Shown here in pieces: positions 18,015 through 27,407 of a DNA stretch of 60,524 nt. The notes beneath the pieces are model-generated. The model did no database searches. It was not told the DNA's origin and saw nothing but the letters and a program-made list of their open reading frames with translations. The stretch lies in the NCBI RefSeq assembly GCF_001984055.1, contig NZ_LYVO01000041.1, positions 1-60,524 of the forward strand, in the 5' to 3' direction. Numbering within the stretch: the first letter of the stretch is position 1; each line of letters begins with the position of its first letter. The position numbers and the translations under genes are program-made. Source of the stretch: Variovorax sp. KK3. GTDB taxonomy: Bacteria; Pseudomonadota; Gammaproteobacteria; Burkholderiales; Burkholderiaceae_C.

Positions 18015-20747
18015 TCAATCGCCGCCGGTCGGCCCGGTGCCGATGGCGGTTCGGCCCAGGATGAACGGCGGCTTGCTGTCGTCGCCGGCGCAGTCGAAGA
18101 GTGCGCGGGCCGGGTGAACGTTCTTGGCGCGCTGCAGTACGCCGACGAGCGCGGCCAGCCGCGATTGCCGCGTGGCCTCCGTGGTGCTGCCGAAGCCGGC
18201 GTGCACCATCAGCCAGTCGCGCCACGCGGTTTCGAAGTCGGCCATGTCGGCGGTGCCCAGCCAGCACACCGTGGGCAGGATGTGCGCGGGCATCTCGGCA
18301 CGGATCACCTGCTCGGCGAAGCGCCTGAAGCTTTCGTTGCGGAAGCGGCCGGCGTAGGCCGGCAGCAGCACGTGGACGCGGTACGAGTACGGGTCGAGGT
18401 CGGCGCAGTCCTTGCAGCCGGCGTCGATGCAGATGTCGAACATGCGGTCGGCGTCGGCACGCGGGCGCAGCAGCAGGTGCTCGACCAGGTACATGCCCTC
18501 GCCGCCGTAGCGGCCGGCCAGGTAGGTCAGGAGTTCCGCGATCGCCGCTTCCATCGCCTCGGCATCGTCGAAGTAGTGGATGCGCCGCGCGACGACCTCG
18601 CCCGCGGCGTCGACGATGTTGAAGTACGGCTTGGGCTCTGCGCCGGCGGTCATCAGGCGCTGATAGGCCTCGGGGCGTTGGGCGAGCTCGATCGCGAGCA
18701 CCATGGCCTCGCGCGCGGCCTCGCGGGTCGGGTAGCGGGTGCTCGACGACAGCAGGATCGTGTGGGTCACCGCATGCCGCACGCGGAAGCGGAACTCGTC
18801 GGTGGCGTCGGGCACGGCATCGATCTCGTTGTAGAGGTCGTAGCTCTGCAGCCCGAGGTTGCGTCGCGTGAAGTCGGCAATGCCCAGCAGCCGCGCGATG
18901 CGGCGCTCCAGGCCCGAGACGTTCGGCGTGTTCCACACCTCGGCCTGCGTGGCCGGGCGCTGCACGAAGCCACCGCCGCGGTCTTGCGAGAGGCCGGCCA
19001 CGTCCTGCAGGAAGCGGCAGCGGTCGCCGATCAGGCGGTCGCTGTCGTGGCCGAAGGCCGAGGCCATGGCGCCGGCGTAGTCGGCGAAGTCCTCGGCCAC
19101 CCTGGCCAGCAGGTGATCGAGCAGCCGCTGCTGCCGCACCGCGGCTTCGGCTTCGGTTTCGATGGCGTCGGCCAGCACGCGTGGCGACACGTCCGCGGGG
19201 TAGAGCAGGTCATGGTTGCGGATGGTCGTGACCACCTGCGCCGAGAGCGTGTGGCGATCGTCGCCCACGTCGCTGAAGCGCCGTGCCACGGCATTCAGGT
19301 CGGCCGGCGCGACCGACAGCTGGCGCCGTGCATCCTGCAGCATCGACAGCTGCCCGGCCATCGCATGGTCGAAGAACAGCAGCCAGCCTTGCAGTTGCAG
19401 CGCCTGGACGCGTCGCGCCTCGCTGGCGTCGAGGCCGAGGCCTTGAGGCCCGATGCCATAGATGGCCGGAAAGTCCTGCTGGAACGACGTCCAGTCCGCG
19501 AGCGTCCGACCGCGGCCGGGCGCCGGTGGCGGCACCTCGACGCCGCTGTCCCGTTCGATGCGCAGGCGCGCCTCGGCGCGCAGGGCGGCCAGCCGCGCGG
19601 CCACCGCCTGGGGCATGTCGACGGTGTTCCAGCCTTGCACGGCCAGGCCGCGCTTGCTGAAGACCAGCCGTCCCTGTCGGAGCGACAGGCGCGGCAGGCG
19701 GCCTGCGCGCACCGGAATGCGCCAGGGGTTGGTCAGCGGCACCGGGTCGGCCTGGGCCGTGGTGGGGTCGACGTCCGGCGCATCGTCGTCATCGGGCTCG
19801 GCGGGTTCGATCGGCACGAGTGGGTTGACCAGCATCGTGCGGACCGAGCGCACGCCGGGCACGTCCATCGCCACGCCGATCAGGTCCGACAGGCGAAGCT
19901 CGGAGGGCAGGGCGGTGGCCTGCAGTTCGGCATCGTCGATGAAGCCGCGCTTCAGGAGCGGGCCGTCCAGGATGTCGGGCAGCGTCAGCCCGCTGGCGAG
20001 TAGGGTGTCGAGGTCGTGCGTGAGCACGGGCGGTGCGATCGCCTCGGCCACGTCGAACAACAGGCGCGCGGCGGTCTCCACCGGATCGGCATCGGGCGTC
20101 AGGTCGATTTCTGCGCACAGCGCGAAGTACTCGGCGCGCACGGTGCGCACGTCGATGAAGTCTTCGCACAGGTTGCGCGAGGCCTCGAGCGCATCGCGCA
20201 CCGCCGCCAGCACGCGCTCGCGCTCCTCTTCGGTGGTGACCGAGTCCATGAACTCGATGCGTGCGCGGTAGAGCCCGGCGAGCGGCACGGGCCGGGTATC
20301 GGGATGCTCGGGCGGCGTGGTGCGCAGCTCGCGCCGGCGCAGGTCGGCATGGAGCACGACGTCGGTCACCGGCTCGATCCAGGCGTTCTTCACGTCGGGC
20401 AGGTCGATGAGCAGCTTGCGCCAGTCGAGTTCGGTGAGGGCACGGTTGGGCAGCACGGCCTGCGGCGCATGAAGGCGCGACAAGGCCTGCTCCGGCGCCT
20501 CGCCCTTGCCGGTGAGCAGGTCTTCGATGGGCAATGAATGGCGGTACGCGAGGTCGGTGAGCGCGTAGCACGCCGCCTCGAGCATGGTGATGCCGGGGTC
20601 GTGGGTGTTGTGATCGGTCCAGTGGGCGCGCGACAGGCGCCGCACCGAGGCCAGGCCTTCGTCGAACAGTGCGCGCGGATTCAGCGCCGGGTCGGCATCG
20701 GGCGCGTTCGAGATCGGCGGCAGTGCGGTGGAGGGAAGATCGAACAC
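18015..20747 (-). CDS. eCIS baseplate protein, Afp12-like
   Basis: This 910-aa protein begins at a GTG 3 bases after the stop of the Afp11-like gene. The N-terminal region has HWTDHNTHDPGITMLEAACYALTDLAYRH, shown here as the key pieces THDPGITMLE and YALTDLAYR, which is the signature of the second large baseplate wedge protein of eCIS. Further diagnostic pieces are YLVEHLLLRPR, a Cys cluster CIDAGCKDC, then DPYSYRVHVLLPAYAGRF and EMPAHILPTVCWLG near the C-terminus. In Afp, Afp11 and Afp12 form the wedges that surround the spike and contact the sheath base. The arrangement and near-zero spacing agree with joint expression. Confidence 0.85.
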   Translation of the reverse strand: MFDLPSTALPPISNAPDADPALNPRALFDEGLASVRRLSRAHWTDHNTHDPGITMLEAACYALTDLAYRHSLPIEDLLTGKGEAPEQALSRLHAPQAVLPNRALTELDWRKLLIDLPDVKNAWIEPVTDVVLHADLRRRELRTTPPEHPDTRPVPLAGLYRARIEFMDSVTTEEERERVLAAVRDALEASRNLCEDFIDVRTVRAEYFALCAEIDLTPDADPVETAARLLFDVAEAIAPPVLTHDLDTLLASGLTLPDILDGPLLKRGFIDDAELQATALPSELRLSDLIGVAMDVPGVRSVRTMLVNPLVPIEPAEPDDDDAPDVDPTTAQADPVPLTNPWRIPVRAGRLPRLSLRQGRLVFSKRGLAVQGWNTVDMPQAVAARLAALRAEARLRIERDSGVEVPPPAPGRGRTLADWTSFQQDFPAIYGIGPQGLGLDASEARRVQALQLQGWLLFFDHAMAGQLSMLQDARRQLSVAPADLNAVARRFSDVGDDRHTLSAQVVTTIRNHDLLYPADVSPRVLADAIETEAEAAVRQQRLLDHLLARVAEDFADYAGAMASAFGHDSDRLIGDRCRFLQDVAGLSQDRGGGFVQRPATQAEVWNTPNVSGLERRIARLLGIADFTRRNLGLQSYDLYNEIDAVPDATDEFRFRVRHAVTHTILLSSSTRYPTREAAREAMVLAIELAQRPEAYQRLMTAGAEPKPYFNIVDAAGEVVARRIHYFDDAEAMEAAIAELLTYLAGRYGGEGMYLVEHLLLRPRADADRMFDICIDAGCKDCADLDPYSYRVHVLLPAYAGRFRNESFRRFAEQVIRAEMPAHILPTVCWLGTADMADFETAWRDWLMVHAGFGSTTEATRQSRLAALVGVLQRAKNVHPARALFDCAGDDSKPPFILGRTAIGTGPTGGD

Positions 20748-20750
20748 GGC

Positions 20751-23700
20751 TCAGAGCTCCGCGATGCGATGGGAGAGGGCGGACACGAGGATCGCGTCCG
20801 GCGTATCGGGCACGATTTCGTCTTCGTCCCTCGGCTCGCCCGATGGCACCAGGCGGACCAGGCGAAAGTCGGTGACGAAGTCCACCCACGGCAGGGCCTC
20901 GACGAAATCCAGCAGCTCGGAGCGCACCACGCGGCCACCGAAGCCCAGTTCGGCCGCGCTGTCGAAGGCCCAGGGCGACAGCGCCTGCACGATGGCGCGA
21001 TCGATCTGCGGCGCGTAGAAGTTGAAGCCGAAGCCGGGCCGCAGGCGCACCTTGAAGTCGAGCTGCACCGGCACGTAGCCGGGGTTGCGCACGTGCACCC
21101 GCGTCTGGGGCCCGCAGCGCGCGGACAGGTGTGCCTGGATGCGCGTCAGCGTGTCGAGGTCCACGCGCGGCTGCAGCTGGCTGGCGGTCGGCCGGCCACG
21201 CAGGTCGGGCACCACCACCAGCATCAGGTGGCCGGGCGCGAGCCAGGCGTCGTCGCTGGCATGAGGAATGCACTTGGCGCGGTGCACCGATGGAAAGGCC
21301 TGCAGCACGAGCCGCTCGCAATCCCAGCGGTTGATGGCGCGGTTGCGATGGCGCAGCCGCTCCGATGCGCGGCGGGACAGCGATGCATCGTCTTCCTGCA
21401 TGGCGCCGCCGAAGGAGGCGTAAGGCTGCGCGATCGCCTTGACCTGCGCGAGCGGCGTGCGCGCCTTGATGATGCGGCCCTGCGGCAGCGCTGCCGCGAG
21501 CCGCGACGGGTCGTTGCCCTGGTCGGCGAACGCCACCTCCACGGCATTGGCATGGACGCCGACCACGTCGCAGGCCGCGTCGGCAGCGCCCGTCGTGGTG
21601 GCGCGCAACCACACCGGTCCGGGCGGCAGGCGCGTGTTGGCGGTGGTGGTCTCGCGCGGCAGCACCACGCCCACGAGGCCGCTGGCGCGCAGGCCGCGCG
21701 TTTCGTCGAGCACCAGTTCGCCGGTGCCGAGCGTGCGCCAGGCGTTGTCGGCCAGCACCGACCACTGCACGCCTTGCGCGGCCGCCAACGGATCGGCCGT
21801 GCCGTCGGCCACCTGGATCAGCAGGCTCTGCGAATCGCCGGCCTGTGCGCCGTCGATGGCGATCAGGAACTCGGCCGCCGCCCGGTGCGCGGGCAAGAGG
21901 CCGATGCCGCCCTGCGGCGCCCAGGGCCGGTTCGCGTCGAGCCAGGCGTGTTCGCGAGCCAGGCCCAGGGCATCGATCTGGAAGAACTGGACACCGGTGT
22001 CGGTGAAGGCGGCCAGCGATGGATCGGCGAGCTGGCTGTCGTCGCTCCGGGCGGCGTAGTCGAGCGTGATCTCCTGCACCTTGGGCGTGTAGGGCGGGTT
22101 GAGCACCTTGGGTGGGGTGGCGGTCGCGGCTGCGGTGGCATCGCGCATGAAGTCGCGGTGCAGCAGGTCTTCGGTCAGCGAAACCGTGACGAAGCCCGCG
22201 CGCGCTGCGGCGGGTGCGACAGGTGCGGCTGCCGATGCGCCCGGGAAGGCCGCGAAACCGGCATGAATCCCGACCTTGGCGATGCCGAGCGCGACGCTCG
22301 CTGCGCCGCCGACCTGCATCGCCTTCAACGTGGGCGAACCCGCGATGGGCTTGGCGAGCTGCATCGCCAGCGCCGCGTTCGCCGCGACCGCGCTGCCGCT
22401 CGTGACCAACGATTGCAGCTGCCAGCCGGGTGCGTAAGCCTGCACGCTGCTGGCCGCACCCGCCACGACGTCGAGCGTGGTGGGCCCCGGGCGGCGCGCG
22501 ATCAGCGTGACGTCGGGCGAACGGCGCTCGGTGCCCGAGGCGTCGCGCCAGGTGATGGTGGCGCCGACGCCGTTGGCCAGGCTCGCGACCCGTGCGTAGC
22601 CCTCGTACCAGGCGGACAGGTCGGCCGGCGCACCCTGCCAGGCCAGGTGGATCTTCAGCGCGGTGACCGGCTTGGACAGCGCCTCGGGGCATCCCACGTG
22701 CAAGCGCGAGCCGGCGGCAGCTTGTGCGCCGAAGGGCAGGAAGGCCTTCTTCGGATCGAGCGTCGCGTCGTCGTTCTCGAGGACGAGCGTGCGCATGCCC
22801 TTCACGTCGACCGACACCTGCACGCTGCGCACCGTCACGTGCTCGAGCATCGCGAAGGACAGGCTCGCCTTCGGCCGCAGCAGGCACTGGACGACCGGCA
22901 AGGCCGCGGGAAAGGCGTGCAGGTGGATCGCGGGATCGTGGTCGACCACGGCAGGTTGCGCAGCGTCGAGCACGACTTCGAGCGTCAACAGGTCCGTGCT
23001 CAGCGTCGCACGCATCGGCAGCGGCCCGGTCCAGCCGACGGGGCCGGTGAAGTGCGCTTCGAAGGCGGCGCCAAGGGCAGTGGCATCCGCAGCGGGCGGC
23101 AGGCCGGACACCCGCAGCGCGAGCCGAACCCGGCGTTCGCCCTCGGCCAGGCGCAGCACCGGCGAGGCCACGGCGAAGCCGACCGGTGCCGCCGGCAACC
23201 CGGGGCGACCGAAGGGTGGCCAATGCGGCGCGGCCGGGGACAACGGCGTGCCCAGTCCGTCGGCCGAATCGGCAACCGGCGCGAAGAGCAGGCGCTGGCC
23301 GTCGCGCAGGACGCTCGCCAGCCGAGCCACGCGCGCCGGGCTCACCACCGTGGGCCTGACGGGCGCGAAAAGCTGTTCGACCTTGGTCGCGTCCTTGCCT
23401 GCCGAAAACATCTGCGGGCGCGCGATCTCCACGGCACCGGCGCCCTTCTTGAGTTCGAAGACCAGGTGCGCGCGGTCCGGCCGGGGCGCGCGGGGTGCGA
23501 AGCCGAGCACGCGCTGCATCTGGTAGTTCAGCTGCTTCGCGGTGAACTCGTTGAGGCTGGCCTGCGGCCGTGCCAGCAGTTGCAGGAAGGCGACCAGCAG
23601 CCCGTGGTGCGGCGGCAGCCTGCCGTCCGTCTGCTGTACCAGCGCGCGGAGTTCATCGAGGCCGCCCGACGGCAGGTACGGCTGCCAGTCGCCCGCCGCC

Positions 23701-23897
23701 GCCACCTCCGCCGGCGTATCCGGCCATTGCTCGTGATGCCGGATCAAGCCGGCCAGCGCATGCAGCGATTGCAGGAGCCGCGCCGTGTCGCGGTCGTCGA
23801 TCGGCGCGAAGGCCGGCGCCAGGCGCGGATCGACGCGCTCCTGCTGGGCGGTGCCGGGCACCGCGGCGAATGCAGCCAGGAGGTCGGTCGCAGCCAT
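20751..23897 (-). CDS. eCIS baseplate J-like wedge protein, Afp11-like
   Basis: This 1048-aa protein has its start codon sharing one base with the stop of the gp25-like gene (TGATG). The N-terminus (QLNYQMQRVLGF) and the C-terminal third, with MQEDDASLSRRASERLRHRNRAINRWDCERLVLQAFPSVHRAKC in pieces such as SERLRHRNRAIN and WDCERLVLQAFP, match gpJ/gp6-type baseplate proteins of contractile systems. They are followed by LVVVPDLRGRPTASQLQPRVD and GPQTRVHVRNPGYVPVQLDF. Between them are several Ala/Thr-rich beta domains. It would form the baseplate ring with the Afp12-like neighbour. Confidence 0.87.
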   Translation of the reverse strand: MAATDLLAAFAAVPGTAQQERVDPRLAPAFAPIDDRDTARLLQSLHALAGLIRHHEQWPDTPAEVAAAGDWQPYLPSGGLDELRALVQQTDGRLPPHHGLLVAFLQLLARPQASLNEFTAKQLNYQMQRVLGFAPRAPRPDRAHLVFELKKGAGAVEIARPQMFSAGKDATKVEQLFAPVRPTVVSPARVARLASVLRDGQRLLFAPVADSADGLGTPLSPAAPHWPPFGRPGLPAAPVGFAVASPVLRLAEGERRVRLALRVSGLPPAADATALGAAFEAHFTGPVGWTGPLPMRATLSTDLLTLEVVLDAAQPAVVDHDPAIHLHAFPAALPVVQCLLRPKASLSFAMLEHVTVRSVQVSVDVKGMRTLVLENDDATLDPKKAFLPFGAQAAAGSRLHVGCPEALSKPVTALKIHLAWQGAPADLSAWYEGYARVASLANGVGATITWRDASGTERRSPDVTLIARRPGPTTLDVVAGAASSVQAYAPGWQLQSLVTSGSAVAANAALAMQLAKPIAGSPTLKAMQVGGAASVALGIAKVGIHAGFAAFPGASAAAPVAPAAARAGFVTVSLTEDLLHRDFMRDATAAATATPPKVLNPPYTPKVQEITLDYAARSDDSQLADPSLAAFTDTGVQFFQIDALGLAREHAWLDANRPWAPQGGIGLLPAHRAAAEFLIAIDGAQAGDSQSLLIQVADGTADPLAAAQGVQWSVLADNAWRTLGTGELVLDETRGLRASGLVGVVLPRETTTANTRLPPGPVWLRATTTGAADAACDVVGVHANAVEVAFADQGNDPSRLAAALPQGRIIKARTPLAQVKAIAQPYASFGGAMQEDDASLSRRASERLRHRNRAINRWDCERLVLQAFPSVHRAKCIPHASDDAWLAPGHLMLVVVPDLRGRPTASQLQPRVDLDTLTRIQAHLSARCGPQTRVHVRNPGYVPVQLDFKVRLRPGFGFNFYAPQIDRAIVQALSPWAFDSAAELGFGGRVVRSELLDFVEALPWVDFVTDFRLVRLVPSGEPRDEDEIVPDTPDAILVSALSHRIAEL

Positions 23898-24328
23898 CAG
23901 CTTCTTCCCGGCACGACCCGTTCGCGCACTTCGTTCGCGTCGCCCAGGTAATACGGAAACACGAGGTTGAAGCGCGAATTCGTGCTGCGCACCGCGTAGT
24001 CGAGGCGGATCTGCAGCATGCCTTCGAGCGCGAGCGAGTCGTCGACCGCGAGTTCGATCAGCCGGATGCGCGGCTCCTGGATCAGCAGCGTGGTGGTGAT
24101 GCGGTCTTGCAGCAACGTGCGCAGCGTGGTGCTCAACGGCTCGAACAGCAGCGGCGACAGGTCGAGCCCGAACAGGGGCGACAACACCCGTTCGCCCGGC
24201 GCGGTGCCGAACAGGATCGTGAGGCTTTCGCGGATGTCCACTTCGTCCTCGACCATGCGAACTTCGCCGTTCGTGAACGACGGCGGAAAGCCGAAGCCGC
24301 GGCCGAGGAACAGCGGAATGTCGTCCAT
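23897..24328 (-). CDS. gp25-like baseplate wedge protein, Afp9-like
   Basis: This 143-aa protein belongs to the gp25/lysozyme-like wedge family found in T4-type, T6SS and eCIS baseplates. The core is clear: DIRESLTILFGTAPGERVLSPLFGL in pieces (SLTILFGTAPGERV, LSPLFGLDL), then LLQDRITTTLLIQEPRI. Members start sheath polymerisation around the tube. The usual length for the family is about 130-150 residues. The gene is 4 bases behind the spike gene and overlaps the next gene by one base. Confidence 0.9.
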   Translation of the reverse strand: MDDIPLFLGRGFGFPPSFTNGEVRMVEDEVDIRESLTILFGTAPGERVLSPLFGLDLSPLLFEPLSTTLRTLLQDRITTTLLIQEPRIRLIELAVDDSLALEGMLQIRLDYAVRSTNSRFNLVFPYYLGDANEVRERVVPGRS

Positions 24329-24332
24329 GGCC

Positions 24333-26066
24333 CTATCCCAATTGCAGCGCGGAGCCCGCGACCTTGACGACGCCGGCGCTCTTGACGTCGGTGCCGGCCA
24401 CGCTGTCGAGCTTCATTTCGGTCTTGGCCTTGAGGGACAAGGCGGTGGCGCTCTCGATGGCGATGCCCTGGCTCGACATCGTGATCTTGTTGCCGTTGCG
24501 GTCGCTGATGGTGATGCCGCCGCTGTCGTCGTCCAGCACCAGCGTGTTGCCGCCGGGCGTGGCGAGCGTGAGCGACTTCTTCCCGTCGTCGAAAGTCAGT
24601 GCGATGCCGCTGCGGCTGGTGTAGCCCTTCTGGTGGTTGTCGTTGCTGGGGCGCAGCGGCGCGGCCTTGGCGCTGCTGTGCAGCATGCCCAGCACGACGG
24701 GGTGGCGCGGGTCTTCGTCGAGGAAGCCGAGCAGCACCTCGTCGCCGATTTCCGGACGAAAGAAAAGGCCGCGCTGGTCGCCCGCATCGGCGGCCGCCAC
24801 GCGGGCCCAGACCCCGTCGTCGCCACCGTTCACGAGCGGCAAGCGCACGCGCACCCGAAACTCGCCGTCGGGGTCCTCGTTGTCGGTGACCACGCCCACT
24901 TGCAGGCCGGCTGTGGGCGCCAGCAGGTCGGCGCTGCGACGGCGCTGCAGGCGCTCGCGCAAGGCGGGGTCGGGGTCGACGCCGCCGAACTGCAGATGCG
25001 TCTTCCAGCCCTTGAGCGTGTCGAAATCGTGCCGGACTCCGGTGACGAGCACGTCGCCGCTGAAGCGCGCGCCGACGCCGCCGAGCTTGACGGTGTCGCC
25101 TGGCTGCACCTTGGCGATACCGGTGCACATCGCGCGGCCGCCGGCCAGGTCGACCGCCGCGCGCTGCCGTGCCGCGCTGGCCAGCGCGGCGGCTTCGGAT
25201 GCATCGAGCGCCGCGTGGACCAGCGTCACCGTGTCTGCGCCGGCATCGGTGGCCAATGTCTCCGCGTCGAAGTTGCCGGTCGATCGGAACGTAGGCGCCT
25301 CGCCTTCGTGTTCTTCGAGCGACTGGTCGGCGGCGCTCCAGCTCACGGCCTTGACGGCTTGCGCCTGGTCGCGGGCGTCGACGGCGGCATCGAATTCGAG
25401 CAAGGTGGCGCCGAACTGCAGCTGCACGACGGGTGCCTCGATCGTCGGCTTGCGCACGGCCAGCGCGCCGCCGCGCGTGAAGACGAGTTGCCCGTTGGCG
25501 CTGGCCCGCGTGACGATGAAGTCCCAGTCGCTGCAGTCGTGCTGCACCAGCTGCTTGTGCGTGACCGTGGTGGCCTCGACCTCGCCGTCGGCGCCGGCCG
25601 CGGCCAGCAGCGATTCGATGGCATCGGCGTCGGTCTGGTCGAAGTAGTTGGCGCTGCGGCGCACCAGCGCGAGCCGCGTCGACGCATGGCGGCAGTCGAT
25701 GACCAGCAGCGAGGACGAGGTCTCCCGGATGCGCAGGCGCTGCCCCACGATCAGGCCCTTGAACACGAGCGCCGTGTCGGTGTCGCCGCCCGCCAGGATC
25801 TCGACCGTGGCGCCCGGCTTGACGATGTCGAGATTGCTGAGCGGGAAGTCGCCCGCACCCGCCGCCCCATCGACGTAGGTGAGCCGCGCGCGGGCGATGC
25901 GGTTGGCACCGGCGACCACGGCGACCGAATGCAGCGCATGCTGGCGCGGCACGGGCTGGCCGTCGACCTTGATCGTGAATTCGCGATGCCCGGCGCCGAC
26001 CGGCAGCGTGCGCTCTGCGGGCGCTGCGGAAGGAGAGGGCGGTGCGGCTGCAACGGCGTCGGGCAT
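24333..26066 (-). CDS. VgrG-like central spike protein, Afp8-like
   Basis: This 577-aa protein starts at MPDAVAAAPPSPS. Residues about 20-370 match the gp27-like hub (REFTIKVDGQPVPRQHA, ALVFKGLIVGQRLRI, a strand with CSDWDFIVTRASANGQ). An OB-fold module follows (GVVTDNEDPDGEFRVRVRLP, FFRPEIGDEVLLGFLDEDPR, PVVLGMLHSSA), then a gp5-type beta-helix needle (GITISDRNGNKITMSSQGIA). It ends in VKVAGSALQLG without an added effector domain. It forms the trimeric spike at the tip of the tube. A separate DUF4280 PAAR-like protein encoded at 31083 could cap it. Confidence 0.9.
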   Translation of the reverse strand: MPDAVAAAPPSPSAAPAERTLPVGAGHREFTIKVDGQPVPRQHALHSVAVVAGANRIARARLTYVDGAAGAGDFPLSNLDIVKPGATVEILAGGDTDTALVFKGLIVGQRLRIRETSSSLLVIDCRHASTRLALVRRSANYFDQTDADAIESLLAAAGADGEVEATTVTHKQLVQHDCSDWDFIVTRASANGQLVFTRGGALAVRKPTIEAPVVQLQFGATLLEFDAAVDARDQAQAVKAVSWSAADQSLEEHEGEAPTFRSTGNFDAETLATDAGADTVTLVHAALDASEAAALASAARQRAAVDLAGGRAMCTGIAKVQPGDTVKLGGVGARFSGDVLVTGVRHDFDTLKGWKTHLQFGGVDPDPALRERLQRRRSADLLAPTAGLQVGVVTDNEDPDGEFRVRVRLPLVNGGDDGVWARVAAADAGDQRGLFFRPEIGDEVLLGFLDEDPRHPVVLGMLHSSAKAAPLRPSNDNHQKGYTSRSGIALTFDDGKKSLTLATPGGNTLVLDDDSGGITISDRNGNKITMSSQGIAIESATALSLKAKTEMKLDSVAGTDVKSAGVVKVAGSALQLG

Positions 26067-26083
26067 GGTCGTCGGTGCTCCGG

Positions 26084-26752
26084 CTACTTGCGCAACGGCG
26101 GGAAGCGCACGCGCGTGCCGGCCGGAAGATGCCGCACGCCGTCGAGGTTGTTGGCACGCGCCACCTTCAGGTAGAGCGCGGGGTCGCCGTAGATCTGGCC
26201 GCACAGGGCCGCCAGCGTGTCGCCGGCGCGCAGCACGCGCAGGTGGGTGAGGTCGGGCGATGCGTCCTGCGCCAGGGCGACGCGCGTCTGGTCTTCGACC
26301 GCATCGACGAAGGTGGCGGCGATGGTCGCGCGCAGCGGCGTGCCGTCGGCCTTGAAGAGCTTGTAGGCGATCGATGCGCTCTTGAGCACGCAGCGCTTCA
26401 CCTGGATCTTGCCCCAGGCCACCAGCAGGTAATTGGGGCGATGGATGTCGCCGTTGTAGCCGGTCAAGGTCTGGAACTTCTCGACTTGCTCCTGCACGTC
26501 GATCTTCACGCCGTTGGCGCCCGTGCCGTCGAGAAAGAAGTTGAGCGACATGTCGCCGGGCTTGACCTTCTTGAACTCCATGCGGCTGCCGGTGGTGCCC
26601 GAGCCCTGCGCGGCGTCGTATTCCATCTCGTAGGCCAGCGTGATCTCGTTCGGGTTCACATAGGCTTCGAAGGTGCCGACCTGGCTGGCCTGCGCATAGT
26701 CGGGGGCCTTGAAGGCCCTGACCTGCAGTTTCTCGAGCTGTCCGGAGGCCAT
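26084..26752 (-). CDS. LysM-domain baseplate/tube adaptor protein, Afp7-like
   Basis: This 222-aa protein combines a gp53-like N-terminal part (VGTFEAYVNPNEITLAYEMEY, FFLDGTGANGVKIDVQEQVE, YLLVAWGKIQVKRCVLKSAS in pieces) with a C-terminal LysM-type module from about residue 172 (LRVLRAGDTLAALCGQIYGD, LYLKVARANNL, LPAGTRVRFPPL). This pairing is typical of Afp7/Pvc7, which joins the first tube ring to the spike. The start lies one base after the DUF5908 stop (TGACATG). Confidence 0.9.
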   Translation of the reverse strand: MASGQLEKLQVRAFKAPDYAQASQVGTFEAYVNPNEITLAYEMEYDAAQGSGTTGSRMEFKKVKPGDMSLNFFLDGTGANGVKIDVQEQVEKFQTLTGYNGDIHRPNYLLVAWGKIQVKRCVLKSASIAYKLFKADGTPLRATIAATFVDAVEDQTRVALAQDASPDLTHLRVLRAGDTLAALCGQIYGDPALYLKVARANNLDGVRHLPAGTRVRFPPLRK

Positions 26753-26753
26753 G

Positions 26754-26915
26754 TCAGGGCTCCCGCTGCTCGCGCAGCAGCTCGAGCACGCGCTCCACGC
26801 ACTCGGCCACCAGCGTCTGGCGGTCGTCGGCGGGCGAGGGCGGCGTCGTGGTGCCGCCGCCGGCGGCGTTGCCGACTTCGACCGTGATCACGACTTCATC
26901 GACGACGATGGGCAT
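26754..26915 (-). CDS. DUF5908 small eCIS protein (Afp6-like position)
   Basis: This small gene encodes 53 aa: it opens MPIVVDEVVITVEVG, has a Gly/Thr/Pro linker, and closes with a helix ECVERVLELLREQREP. This matches DUF5908, a small family found between the tube and LysM genes of eCIS loci. The reading frame is open much further upstream, but the AGGAAG site 6 bases before this ATG and the family length decide the start. It begins 11 bases after the tube stop. Its function in the particle is unknown. Confidence 0.8.
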   Translation of the reverse strand: MPIVVDEVVITVEVGNAAGGGTTTPPSPADDRQTLVAECVERVLELLREQREP

Positions 26916-26926
26916 CCGGGTCTTCC

Positions 26927-27367
26927 TCAGCTCTTGTCGAGCCGAAAGTATTTGTAGGCCAGCGTCAGCGTCTCCACGACGATGGCATTGGCCGAGGCAT
27001 TGAGGTCCGAGACGGACCACTTGGTCGGAAAGGCGCCGACCACGTGCCAGGTCATCAGGGGCTCGTGGTCGGGGTTGAGCAGCGTGACGTCGACGTCCTT
27101 CGGGCTCACATCGAGTTCTTCGATGCACTGGCGCGCCCAGTTCCAGACTTCGCTGTCCTTCAGCAGCCCGCGCTTGAGCACCAGATCGCCGTACTTGGCC
27201 GGGCCGGGGTAGCGCTGGACGAAGCGGTTCTCGCCGCCCTCCGGCAATTCTTCGGTGACGACCTCCAGCGCCAGGCCGCCGACCTCGACGAAGCGCAGGT
27301 CGTCGGCCGCAGGCGTGAGTCCGAGCACTTCCACCTTGAAGTGGAAGCCGACGGGAGGCGTGTACAT
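26927..27367 (-). CDS. eCIS inner tube protein, second paralogue (probable tube initiator)
   Basis: This 146-aa member of the gp19/Hcp-like phage tail tube family has GFHFKVEVLG at the N-terminus, then FVEVGGLALEVVTEEL, YGDLVLKRGLL and PLMTWHVVGAFPTKWSVSDL, ending in LAYKYFRLDKS. It is a paralogue of the tube gene just upstream. In Afp, the tube copy nearest the DUF5908 and LysM genes (Afp5) makes the first ring on the spike; the position here supports the same role. Membership is clear from sequence; the initiator assignment is inference. Confidence 0.85.
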   Translation of the reverse strand: MYTPPVGFHFKVEVLGLTPAADDLRFVEVGGLALEVVTEELPEGGENRFVQRYPGPAKYGDLVLKRGLLKDSEVWNWARQCIEELDVSPKDVDVTLLNPDHEPLMTWHVVGAFPTKWSVSDLNASANAIVVETLTLAYKYFRLDKS

Positions 27368-27407
27368 GGCGCGGGGAGGGCGATGGGGCGATGGGCGGCG
27401 CGGGCCG

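Noticed and set aside
14778..20003. A 1741-codon + strand open frame over the tape-measure and baseplate genes
   Set aside because: Same low-complexity composition and no motifs; the opposite strand has the true Afp12 and CIS_TMP signatures.
20538..23951. An 1137-codon + strand open frame over the Afp11-like gene
   Set aside because: Composition artefact; antisense to a clear baseplate protein.
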